Counted from the stretch's first letter, positions 1-6,357 are shown. The stretch: 8,166 nt of DNA from an uncultured Collinsella sp. (GCA_902489515.1 CABUAL010000075.1:1-8166); one strand, 5' to 3'. The notes: a model not told the origin generated them from the sequence alone. Translations and numbers: made by a program.

Positions 1-12
1 AGGACGGAGCGC

Positions 13-46
13 GGGGCCGGTGGGGCATTTTTGCCCCACCGGCCCC
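13..46 (-). terminator. Strong hairpin after echF, probable operon end
   Basis: A perfect 15-bp inverted repeat (arms 13-27 and 32-46, GGGGCCGGTGGGGCA and its complement) encloses a 4-base loop. It starts 9 bases past the echF stop codon. Read on the minus strand it forms a very stable GC-rich hairpin. The bases after it (12 down to 1) are GC-rich with no T-run, so it is not a textbook intrinsic terminator. It may end transcription by another route, or protect the 3' end of the mRNA. Confidence 0.65.
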
Positions 47-55
47 ATCCAAACG

Positions 56-397
56 CTACTCCGGCTTGGTTTCTACCGTGGGAGTCTTGTCCGCCGCAAC
101 CGGAGTGCGGGCGGTGTCCATGCTCAGGCAGTGTTTAGGACAGCTTTCGATGCACTCGCCGCACACCACACAGGCATACGGGTCGATCGACCACGTTCCG
201 CCCTTGCGATCGACCGCGAGTGCGCCCGCCGGGCAGCGGCGCGCGCACATGCCACAGCAGATGCACACGTTCATGTCGTTAACGATATGCCCGCGCAGGC
301 GCTCGGGTGCCGCGAGCTTCTCCTGCGGATAGCACACCGTTACCGGCTGCTTGACCATAGAGCCCAAGGCCGTCTTGGCAAATGTCAGTAAACTCAT
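56..397 (-). CDS. echF: Ech-type hydrogenase ferredoxin subunit (EchF / NuoI-like)
   Basis: A 113-residue polyferredoxin subunit that would pass electrons between soluble ferredoxin and the hydrogenase small subunit on the cytoplasmic side of the membrane. Two canonical [4Fe-4S] motifs are visible: C45-x2-C48-x2-C51-x3-C55-P and C76-x2-C79-x2-C82-x3-C86-P. This matches the NuoI/HycF/EchF family. The N-terminal stretch of about 40 residues before the clusters is typical of membrane-arm-docked members. The last 20 residues or so are a polar tail rich in Thr, Lys and Pro, with no cluster ligands. The ATG lies 7 bases after the echE stop. A GGAAAGG Shine-Dalgarno (408-414) lies across the end of echE with 10-base spacing. 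It is the last gene before the hairpin at 13-46. Extra cysteines C22, C47 and C90 are unexplained. Confidence 0.92.
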   Translation of the reverse strand: MSLLTFAKTALGSMVKQPVTVCYPQEKLAAPERLRGHIVNDMNVCICCGMCARRCPAGALAVDRKGGTWSIDPYACVVCGECIESCPKHCLSMDTARTPVAADKTPTVETKPE

Positions 398-404
398 GCC
401 GCGC

Positions 405-1493
405 CTACCTTTCCGTGCAGCTAATGCAGGGGTCGATGGTCAGGATAATCATGGGCACGTTGGCAAGGAGCACGCCCTGCAGCGCATGCGTCAGACCCGC
501 CAGGTTCTGCGACGTCGGCGTGCGCACGCGGAAACGGTCCAGGTTCTTGGTGCCGTTACCGCGCACATAGTAATATGCCTCGCCGCGCGGCTGTTCAATC
601 ACAACCTCGCCGCGCGCGCCGTCGGCCGGTTTGACGACGGTGCCCCCGCCGATACCGTCGTGCGGAATCTTGCCGACAAGCTCCTTGATAATGTCCATGG
701 CCTGCGTAACCTCGGCACAACGCACCTGGCAGCGGGCATAACAGTCGCCATCGGTGGCAACAATCGGCTCAAACGCAGCCAAGTCCGCATAGGCACCGTC
801 GTCAAACATGCGCACGTCGTAATCCACGCCCGATGCGCGCCCAAACGGACCGACCATCGAAAGCTCCAGCGCGTCTTTCTTGCTAATCACGCCCACGCCA
901 TGCAGGCGCTCGCCGCAGCTGCTGTCGTCCAAAAACGTATGCACCAGGGCCTCGTAGTCAGGACGCATGGCATCGAGCGTCTGGACAATGCCCGCCAGCT
1001 CGGAGTCCTCGATATCGTGCTTAAGGCCGCCGATCTCGTTAATCGACAGAATCACGCGACCGCCGCAAGTGCTCTCAAAGATCTTGAGAATCTGCTCGCG
1101 CAGCGTCCACGAACGATAGAACAGCGCCTCAAAGCCAAAGGCATCGGCGAGCAGGCCCAGCCACAGCAGGTGCGAGTGAATGCGCGAAAGCTCATGCAGA
1201 ATGGTGCGGATATACTGCACGCGACCAGGCACCTCGATGCCGAGCATGCGCTCGCAGGCGCTGGCGTAGCCACAGCTATGGCCCACGGCGCAGATGCCGC
1301 AGATGCGCTCGGCGATGTAGCCAAACTGATGCATATCGCGCTTTTCGGTGAGCTTCTCGAGTCCGCGGTGCACAAAGCCGATCTGCGGAATTGCTTCGAT
1401 GACGCGGTCGTCCTCGATCACCAGGTCCAGATGAAGCGGCTCGGGCAGCACCGGGTGTTGCGGGCCAAACGGAATAACGGAGCGATGTGCCAT
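405..1493 (-). CDS. echE: Ech-type [NiFe] hydrogenase large (catalytic) subunit (EchE / NuoD-like)
   Basis: A 362-residue catalytic subunit that reduces protons to H2 or oxidises H2 at a NiFe(CN)2CO centre. The N-terminal L1 motif is RICGICAVGH, with C65 and C68. The C-terminal L2 motif is DPCISCTER, with C356 and C359. These four cysteines are the expected Ni ligands and separate it from NuoD of complex I, which lacks them. Length is close to known stand-alone EchE/CooH proteins. It is shorter than HycE, which also carries the NuoC part; here that part is a separate gene. The protein ends at R362, three residues after the last Ni ligand. There is therefore no C-terminal peptide for a maturation endopeptidase to remove, as reported for CooH and EchE. 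The start is fixed by an AAGGAGG site (1504-1510) 10 bases upstream, inside the end of echD. Confidence 0.95.
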   Translation of the reverse strand: MAHRSVIPFGPQHPVLPEPLHLDLVIEDDRVIEAIPQIGFVHRGLEKLTEKRDMHQFGYIAERICGICAVGHSCGYASACERMLGIEVPGRVQYIRTILHELSRIHSHLLWLGLLADAFGFEALFYRSWTLREQILKIFESTCGGRVILSINEIGGLKHDIEDSELAGIVQTLDAMRPDYEALVHTFLDDSSCGERLHGVGVISKKDALELSMVGPFGRASGVDYDVRMFDDGAYADLAAFEPIVATDGDCYARCQVRCAEVTQAMDIIKELVGKIPHDGIGGGTVVKPADGARGEVVIEQPRGEAYYYVRGNGTKNLDRFRVRTPTSQNLAGLTHALQGVLLANVPMIILTIDPCISCTER

Positions 1494-1498
1494 GGACC

Positions 1499-2146
1499 TT
1501 ACGCCTCCTTTTTCTGCTTGTCGCGGGCGGCCTTGGCGGCTTTGAGCGCGGCCTTGGCAGCGGCATCGTCATGCTGAGCATCGGAGCCGGCAGCCGCAGC
1601 GGGCTGAGCAGCGGCACCCGCGGCATCGTCGATGCTCGCAGCGCCCTCCCCTGCGGCGGCCGCGGCAGCGGCGGTCTTTTCGGCCGCAGCCTTGCGCGCC
1701 TTGGCCTCGGCAGCCGCGCGGACCTTCATGGCCTTCTCGCGTGCAGCCTTCACCTCGGGCGTGATAACGCTCATGGGCTCGGCAGTCGAGACCTGGTAGA
1801 AAAAGCCCTTAAAGTCGATCTGCATGTCGGTGATGGCAAGCCCAAACAGGTCGTGCGCTTCGTTTTCAAACGGAAATACCGCCGGATAATACGAGCTGAT
1901 GGACGGAATCTCCTGGTACTGGTCGATGCCCTCGACTACCAGGTTCTCAATCGCATAGCTGCCGTCCTGCGCAATATGCTTCTGAGCAGCACGAACGTTG
2001 ATAAACGTATAGACCAGGCGATACGAGCCGTCGTCGACGTTGCGCTCGGCGTGCATTTGCACAAAGCGCGCGCCGACGCCCTTGAGCGCCTGGACATGCG
2101 GCAGGAGCTCGTCGATCCCGACGGTGGTATAGATTGCCTTTTGCAT
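1499..2146 (-). CDS. echD: Ech-type hydrogenase NuoC-like subunit (EchD) with Ala/Lys-rich tail
   Basis: A 215-residue protein with a NuoC (30-kDa) domain at about residues 1-130. The signature region SSYYPAVFPFENEAHDLFGL (residues 84-103) contains the conserved E94, E96 and D99-L-F-G elements. In group 4 hydrogenases and complex I this subunit packs beside the large subunit in the peripheral arm and has no cofactor. Residues 131-215 are a low-complexity tail dominated by alanine with interspersed Lys, Arg, Glu and Asp. It looks like a long charged helix or disordered region and is absent from the short archaeal EchD as I recall it. The ATG overlaps the echC stop as TAATG. An AAGGAGG site (2154-2160) lies 7 bases upstream, inside echC, so translation is probably coupled. 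The tail ends in KKEA, whose codons hold the Shine-Dalgarno of echE. Confidence 0.88.
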   Translation of the reverse strand: MQKAIYTTVGIDELLPHVQALKGVGARFVQMHAERNVDDGSYRLVYTFINVRAAQKHIAQDGSYAIENLVVEGIDQYQEIPSISSYYPAVFPFENEAHDLFGLAITDMQIDFKGFFYQVSTAEPMSVITPEVKAAREKAMKVRAAAEAKARKAAAEKTAAAAAAAGEGAASIDDAAGAAAQPAAAAGSDAQHDDAAAKAALKAAKAARDKQKKEA

Positions 2147-2775
2147 TACTCGGCCTCCTTTGCAGCGGCGGGCGTCCCAGCAGGTGCGTCGCCAGCGACG
2201 GGTGCGGCGGACCTGGTGGACACGTTGGCCTCGACGCCGTCACCGGCACCAACAGTCCCGGCCCCCACAGCCACAAACCCATCCTCGCCCAGCTCAACGC
2301 CACCGTCCCAGGTAGCGGCACCGCCCACGGTGAGCGGGTCGCCACCGGCGCGCATCACGGCCTCCTTCTGGTCCAGGATGCCGCACGCCTCCACGATGGC
2401 ATCGATCACCGTCTCGGGGCGAATGGCGCACCCGGGCGCGTACACGTCCACGGGAATCGCGCGGTCCACGCCGCCGATCACGTTATAGGCATCGCGGAAC
2501 ACGCCGCCCGAACACGCGCAGATGCCGCACGCCACCACGCACTTGGGCTCGAGCATCTGGTTGTAGATCTGGCGCACGACGGGCAGGTTCTGGGCATTGA
2601 CCGACCCCGTCACCAAAAAGATATCCGCATGCTTGGGGTTGCCGGTGTTGACCACGCCAAAGCGCTCCGCATCGAACAGCGGCGTGAGCGAGGCCAGCAC
2701 CTCGATATCGCATCCGTTGCAGCTCGAGCCGTCGTAATGAATAACCCACGGCGAGCGCGACATTTTATGATCCAT
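2146..2775 (-). CDS. echC: Ech-type hydrogenase small subunit (EchC / NuoB-like)
   Basis: A 209-residue small subunit carrying the proximal [4Fe-4S] cluster, which relays electrons to the NiFe centre in EchE. The NuoB-type ligand pattern is visible: C19-N-G-C22-D-I-E near the N-terminus, G-I-C86-A-C-S-G-G in the middle, and A-P-G-C116-A-I-R-P-E. C116 sits in GCAIRPE, where the more usual family form is GCPPRPE. C79, C83 and C88 are additional nearby cysteines. The conserved domain ends at about residue 145. Residues 150-209 form a Gly/Ala-rich, net acidic tail that is longer than usual for this family. The first ATG (MDHK) is chosen because TAGGAGG (2784-2790) lies 8 bases before it. A second ATG four codons later would have poor spacing. 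The gene starts 12 bases after the echA-echB stop and overlaps echD by one base. Confidence 0.93.
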   Translation of the reverse strand: MDHKMSRSPWVIHYDGSSCNGCDIEVLASLTPLFDAERFGVVNTGNPKHADIFLVTGSVNAQNLPVVRQIYNQMLEPKCVVACGICACSGGVFRDAYNVIGGVDRAIPVDVYAPGCAIRPETVIDAIVEACGILDQKEAVMRAGGDPLTVGGAATWDGGVELGEDGFVAVGAGTVGAGDGVEANVSTRSAAPVAGDAPAGTPAAAKEAE

Positions 2776-2787
2776 GAATGCCGCCTC

Positions 2788-5670
2788 CTAAATAAACACG
2801 TCGACGAGGATGGGCATAAGGTTGAGCAGGCCAAACACCAGCGCCACGCCCCAGCCGAGCTTAAAGCAGCTGCGCCAGGTGCTGCGCGCGAAGGTGTTGT
2901 CGATAAGCACCTCGACAAAGTACGTCGCGGCCATCACGACCAGGGCTACAACCCAACTCACCGGGTTGTCCCAGACAAAGAACATGCCCACCCACATCAA
3001 AAACAGCACGGTCTCGCACCAGTGCATAAGGGTCATCTTGGCCAGCGTGCCGCCGCTCATCTCGGTGGCGACGCCCTGGACGATCTCCTGATGCGCGTGA
3101 TGCGAGTACGAAAGGTCAAACGGCGACTTGCGCAGCTTGATGGTAAGCACCGCGAGCAACGCGAGGAAAATGGGTGCGCTGTACACGATGATGGGGACCG
3201 ACTGCCCCGTCACGGCGATGGAATCGAAGCTGTCGGTGGCAAGGTACAGGCCCACGCTCATCAGCAAAACGGCGGGCTCGTAACTCATAACCTGCAGTAA
3301 CTCACGATCGGCGCCAACCTGGGCAAACGGGCTTTGCGTCGAGGCGGACGCCAGCACCACAAAGATCGCGGCGAGCGTCACCATAAAGGCGCACAGCAGC
3401 GTGTTGGAACCCGACACAAAGATGCCGCCGCCCACGACGGTAAAGATGAGCGCGCACGCCATGTAGGTATCGTCCATGGTGTTTACGCTGGCGGGGGCCT
3501 TGCGCAGCAGCTTGGCAACGTCGTAGAAGGGCTGCAGCAGGCGCGGGCCCACGCGGCCCTGCATGCGGGCCGAAAGTTTGCGGTCAAGGCCGTCGATCAG
3601 ACCGCCCACAAGCGGCGCCAGCAAGGCAAACGCCACGGTACCAATAAAGATGCCCGCGACGCCCGAGCCTTCGAAATACTTGCCGCGCAGCACCGAGGGC
3701 GCACTCATGGCAAGCCGCTCGGGCCCAATCCACGCGCAACACAGCAGCGCAAACAAGATAATGCTGCAGCACACGACGCTACCCGCGGGGCCAATACGCT
3801 TCTCGCCAAGGGCGTCCTCCGAGTACCAATTGCGCTTTTCGGCCTTTACCTCGCGACCCATCGAGCCGCGGAAATGGCGGTAATTGTCGGTTCCCACACC
3901 CGAAAGGTACACGTTGACGTGCGGTTTGTTGCTCACGCGGAACGACGTCAGCAGCACTACGGCGATAAACGCCACGATAACCACCATCAGATACATGGCG
4001 TCCTTGCCGATAACGTACGGCACGCGGCCAAACACCATGGCCAAGTAAGGTGACACCAGACCGCTCGAGATAACCGGGAACGCCACGCAGCACAGAATCA
4101 GCAGCGCGGCGATGGTGTTGAGGGCCATCCATTCGGTCTTATGGACATTGACCTCAACGTTTTGAGCCGTGGGGTCGACGCCCGAAAGCTTGGCAAGCCA
4201 CTTGCCCCAGAAGAAGAACGTCGCAGCCGAGCCAAAGGCAAGCACCATGATCATGAGCACGTTGCCGGTCTGCGCGAACGCCACCAGGGCGCCCCACTTG
4301 GACACGAGCATGCCAAACGGCGCCACAAACATACCCATGATGCCCAGCATCATCAGGCGCGTCAGGTGCGGCATGCGGCTGAACATACCGTCCATGTCCT
4401 CGATATTGCGGCTGCCGATATGATGTTCGGCCGTGCCCACGCACAGGAACAGCAGCGACTTTGCCACCGCGTGGAACAGAATCAGGAAGATGGCAGCCCA
4501 TACGGCCTCGGGCGCGCCGACACCCAGGCAGGCACTGATGAGGCCCAGGTTGGAAATGGTGGAGTACGCAAGCACGCGTTTGGCGTTGCTCTGCGAGATG
4601 GCCATGAGGGCAGCGAGCAAAAACGTTATGGCACCCACACTCGTGACCATAAAGCCGGTCACGGGATAGATGGCATAGAGCGGGCTCAGCTTGACCATCA
4701 GGAACACACCGGCTTTGACCATGGTTGACGAGTGCAGCAGGGCGCTCGTGGGCGTGGGGGCAACCATGGCACCCAACAGCCAGGTGTGGAACGGCATCTG
4801 TGCGGCCTTGGTGAGTGCGGCGAGCGACAGCAGGATGACCGGCATCACCAGCAGCGCGGACTGCGCGGTTCCGGCGCCGGAAAGCTCGATCATGCCCGAG
4901 ATGGTCAGCGGCATGCCGTTAACGTGCAGGTACATGAGTCCGGCCAAAAACGCGATGCCGCCCAGCATGTTGAGGATGATCTGGGTGAAGGCGTTCTTGA
5001 TGGCCTCGGGCGTGCGCGTGTAGCCAATCATGAGGAACGAGCACACGGTGGTGATTTCCCAGCCGCAGAACAGCCACTCAAGGTTGTCGCTCGTCACGAT
5101 GACGAACATGGCCGAGAGGAACAGGAACATGAGCGCCAGGAACTGCGGGCGACGGTCGGGCGCGGTCTGCCCGCGCAGCGCGGCCTCGTGCTCATCGTGC
5201 GCTTGGAAGTCCTTCATGTAGCCCAAGGCATACATGCAAATTAGGCTGCCGACGATACCGACGGCGAGGACCATGATCACACTCATGTAGTCCAGGTAGA
5301 GAGGCGTTGCCGTGACGGCCTCGGCCGCGGGCAGCGTCATGGCTGCAAAGGCGAGCGAACCCACCAGCTGGACTATGCCGAGCACCGTGGTGAGCGCGTT
5401 CCTATATTTGTACGCGTTGTACAGGATGACGGCGCACAGGATGACGTCGATGACGGAGCTGATGATCGAGAGCACATGTGAGGTGCCGGGGGCAACCTCA
5501 AAGCTCTGCGGACCCGTGCCAAAAAACATGACGGCGACTACAACTGTCACCGCCATAATAATGCCGGAGCCTATGAGCCCTACCGCATCGCGGGCGCGGT
5601 CACCGCGCGCGAGCAGCATGCACAGCGCCGGTACCAGCGGAAACAGGGTAAGGAAATACAGTAGCGTCAT
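2788..5670 (-). CDS. echA-echB: Fused membrane subunit: EchA (antiporter-like) joined to EchB (NuoH-like)
   Basis: A 960-residue integral membrane protein. Residues 1 to about 650 match the NuoL/HyfB/EchA proton-antiporter family. They include E205 in GWE, K288, the block MPFHTWLLGAMVAPTPTSAL (292-311) followed by H313 and K319, HAVAK (400-404), and K458 in a late helix. These acidic, Lys and His residues line the ion half-channels in the family. Residues from about 668 to 960 match NuoH/HycD/EchB: RKLSARMQGRVGPRLL (697-712), RELLQVMSYEPAVL (789-802), and KSPFDLSYSHHAHQEIVQG (848-866). The last antiporter helix (about 629-648) and the first NuoH-like helix (about 671-690) are joined by roughly 20 polar residues. 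There is no stop codon. M655 in the linker has no Shine-Dalgarno before it, so a separate start is unlikely. The ATG at 5670 follows GGGGGAG (5678-5684) by 7 bases. It is the first gene of the operon. Confidence 0.93.
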   Translation of the reverse strand: MTLLYFLTLFPLVPALCMLLARGDRARDAVGLIGSGIIMAVTVVVAVMFFGTGPQSFEVAPGTSHVLSIISSVIDVILCAVILYNAYKYRNALTTVLGIVQLVGSLAFAAMTLPAAEAVTATPLYLDYMSVIMVLAVGIVGSLICMYALGYMKDFQAHDEHEAALRGQTAPDRRPQFLALMFLFLSAMFVIVTSDNLEWLFCGWEITTVCSFLMIGYTRTPEAIKNAFTQIILNMLGGIAFLAGLMYLHVNGMPLTISGMIELSGAGTAQSALLVMPVILLSLAALTKAAQMPFHTWLLGAMVAPTPTSALLHSSTMVKAGVFLMVKLSPLYAIYPVTGFMVTSVGAITFLLAALMAISQSNAKRVLAYSTISNLGLISACLGVGAPEAVWAAIFLILFHAVAKSLLFLCVGTAEHHIGSRNIEDMDGMFSRMPHLTRLMMLGIMGMFVAPFGMLVSKWGALVAFAQTGNVLMIMVLAFGSAATFFFWGKWLAKLSGVDPTAQNVEVNVHKTEWMALNTIAALLILCCVAFPVISSGLVSPYLAMVFGRVPYVIGKDAMYLMVVIVAFIAVVLLTSFRVSNKPHVNVYLSGVGTDNYRHFRGSMGREVKAEKRNWYSEDALGEKRIGPAGSVVCCSIILFALLCCAWIGPERLAMSAPSVLRGKYFEGSGVAGIFIGTVAFALLAPLVGGLIDGLDRKLSARMQGRVGPRLLQPFYDVAKLLRKAPASVNTMDDTYMACALIFTVVGGGIFVSGSNTLLCAFMVTLAAIFVVLASASTQSPFAQVGADRELLQVMSYEPAVLLMSVGLYLATDSFDSIAVTGQSVPIIVYSAPIFLALLAVLTIKLRKSPFDLSYSHHAHQEIVQGVATEMSGGTLAKMTLMHWCETVLFLMWVGMFFVWDNPVSWVVALVVMAATYFVEVLIDNTFARSTWRSCFKLGWGVALVFGLLNLMPILVDVFI

Positions 5671-5677
5671 ACCATCA

Positions 5678-5684
5678 CTCCCCC
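5678..5684 (-). promoter_or_regulatory. Shine-Dalgarno that sets the operon's first start codon
   Basis: GGGGGAG on the minus strand, 7 bases before the ATG at 5670. A nearby ATG at the GTGATGGTATGA sequence is out of frame and stops at once, so the ATG at 5670 is the supported start. Confidence 0.6.
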
Positions 5685-5710
5685 ATGCAAAAACGCTGCA
5701 ATTGTTTAAC

Positions 5711-5716
5711 GTTATA
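5711..5716 (-). promoter_or_regulatory. Candidate -10 box of the ech operon promoter
   Basis: TATAAC on the minus strand matches five of six bases of the TATAAT consensus. It lies about 40 bases before the first ech start codon, giving a plausible short leader. No good -35 hexamer stands 16-18 bases upstream. That position is occupied by one copy of a 13-bp direct repeat, so the promoter may depend on an activator. The nearest TTGAC-like hexamer (TTGACC, 5749-5754) is 32 bases away, too far for a normal spacer. Confidence 0.35.
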
Positions 5717-5718
5717 GC

Positions 5719-5763
5719 TCAATTGAGGAGTAGCGGCGGCAGGTTTTCGGTCAACTGGGGAGT
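5719..5763 (-). repeat. Pair of imperfect 13-bp direct repeats upstream of ech
   Basis: On the minus strand, ACTCCCCAGTTGA (5751-5763) and ACTCCTCAATTGA (5719-5731) share the form ACTCCYCARTTGA, differing only by two transitions. Their starts are 32 bp apart, about three helical turns, so both copies face the same side of the DNA. The copy nearer the gene sits just upstream of the TATAAC box. This arrangement suits a pair of regulator half-sites. The copies could instead belong to a dispersed intergenic repeat. Confidence 0.45.
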
Positions 5764-5920
5764 TTTAGGCGTACGGGGCAAGGAGTCTGTCCGCATTGGA
5801 ATAGAGGGGTGACGCTCCCCTATCGCAACGGTGGGCACACGAGTCACTGCGCGCGGTTTATTGGCCACGTTGGAGAATGTCCCGATAGGCTCGCGCCGGT
5901 CCAAAAAGTTGGCGCGGTAA

Positions 5921-5944
5921 GAAAAATGCGCCCCCGCGGGCGCA
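5921..5944 (-). terminator. Intrinsic terminator of the double-HTH gene
   Basis: On the minus strand, TGCGCCC (5938-5944), loop GCGG, then GGGCGCA (5927-5933) and TTTTTC. This is a perfect 7-bp GC-rich stem followed by a T-run, 8 bases after the stop codon of the upstream gene. It separates that gene's transcript from the ech operon. Confidence 0.85.
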
Positions 5945-5952
5945 CCCTCTTG

Positions 5953-6357
5953 CTACTCTGCCTGCTTAACGCGCGGCTTGCGACCGCGCGGCTTATCGAT
6001 AAGCGCATCGGCGCCGCCATCGCGATACTGGCGACACCAGGCCTTGACCGAAGACTCGCTGGGAATCTTGTGCTTGATCATGGCCTCGCGAACCGTCAGG
6101 CCGTTTTCCAGGCGATCCTTTACCACGGCGAGCTTGACGTCGTACGAATACGTGCGGTGATGCGAGCCCGCGTTAAGCACTGCGTCGGCACCGCCCACGG
6201 CATATGCGCGGGCCCACTGACGAGCCGTGGCCTGGGGAATGCCAAGCTCCGCGGCGAGGGCACGATGACCGACCCTCTCTTGGAGGATCTCGACGGCGCG
6301 CTGCCTAACCTCGGGCGCATGCGTGCGAGTCCTTGTTGCTTCCGACATACCTGCCAC
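5953..6357 (-). CDS. Double helix-turn-helix protein, IS3/IS150 OrfA-like, without OrfB
   Basis: A 134-residue basic protein with two similar DNA-binding units. The first (about residues 15-62) runs from RQRAVEIL through LAAELGIPQATARQWARAY to GGADAVL. The second (about 72-115) runs through LTVREAMIKHKIPSESSVKAWCRQY to GGADALI. Both end in the same GGADA(V/L)(L/I) turn, so they look like an internal duplication. This resembles InsJ/OrfA of IS150-type IS3 elements. The C-terminus stops after a basic PRGRKPR stretch and lacks the leucine-zipper region of a full OrfA. No DDE-catalytic OrfB or clear terminal inverted repeats are nearby, and an intrinsic terminator follows directly. It is either an IS remnant or a domesticated regulator. 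The start is uncertain: GTG at 6357 has AAGG seven bases upstream, and ATG at 6348 is the alternative. Confidence 0.7.
   Translation of the reverse strand: MAGMSEATRTRTHAPEVRQRAVEILQERVGHRALAAELGIPQATARQWARAYAVGGADAVLNAGSHHRTYSYDVKLAVVKDRLENGLTVREAMIKHKIPSESSVKAWCRQYRDGGADALIDKPRGRKPRVKQAE

Noticed and set aside
351..3300. Long plus-strand open frames (351-1577, 1487-2488, 2134-3300)
   Set aside because: They lie opposite the ech genes, whose products have unmistakable catalytic motifs. The translations are rich in His, Arg and Ala with no recognisable domain. GC-rich codon use commonly leaves the opposite strand open.
3706..3708. Independent start codon for a separate EchB at M655
   Set aside because: No purine-rich ribosome-binding sequence lies 5-12 bases upstream, and there is no stop codon before it in frame.
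3334..5244. Plus-strand open frames opposite the membrane subunit (3334-4053, 4141-4728, 4732-5244)
   Set aside because: They are antisense to the well-supported fused membrane subunit and have low-complexity basic/His-rich translations and no ribosome-binding signals of note.
56..5670. Respiratory complex I (nuo) operon
   Set aside because: The large subunit has both Ni-binding cysteine pairs, and there are no NuoE/F/G, NuoA, NuoJ, NuoK or additional antiporter genes. Gene order is that of Ech.
56..5670. Formate hydrogenlyase (hyc/hyf) operon
   Set aside because: The NuoC-like and NuoD-like parts are separate genes, the order is that of ech rather than hyc, and there is no HycB-like or formate dehydrogenase gene in the bounded operon.
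5801..5823. Hairpin ATAGAGGGG...CCCCTAT as a terminator
   Set aside because: The stem is short with a bulge and no T-run follows on either strand. The HTH gene already has a better terminator at 5921-5944.
5719..5904. A 61-codon minus-strand frame between the HTH gene and ech
   Set aside because: It starts at TTG, has no clear Shine-Dalgarno or recognisable domain, and runs through the direct repeats and into the candidate promoter. The end of its translation is explained by the repeat sequence. More likely non-coding.
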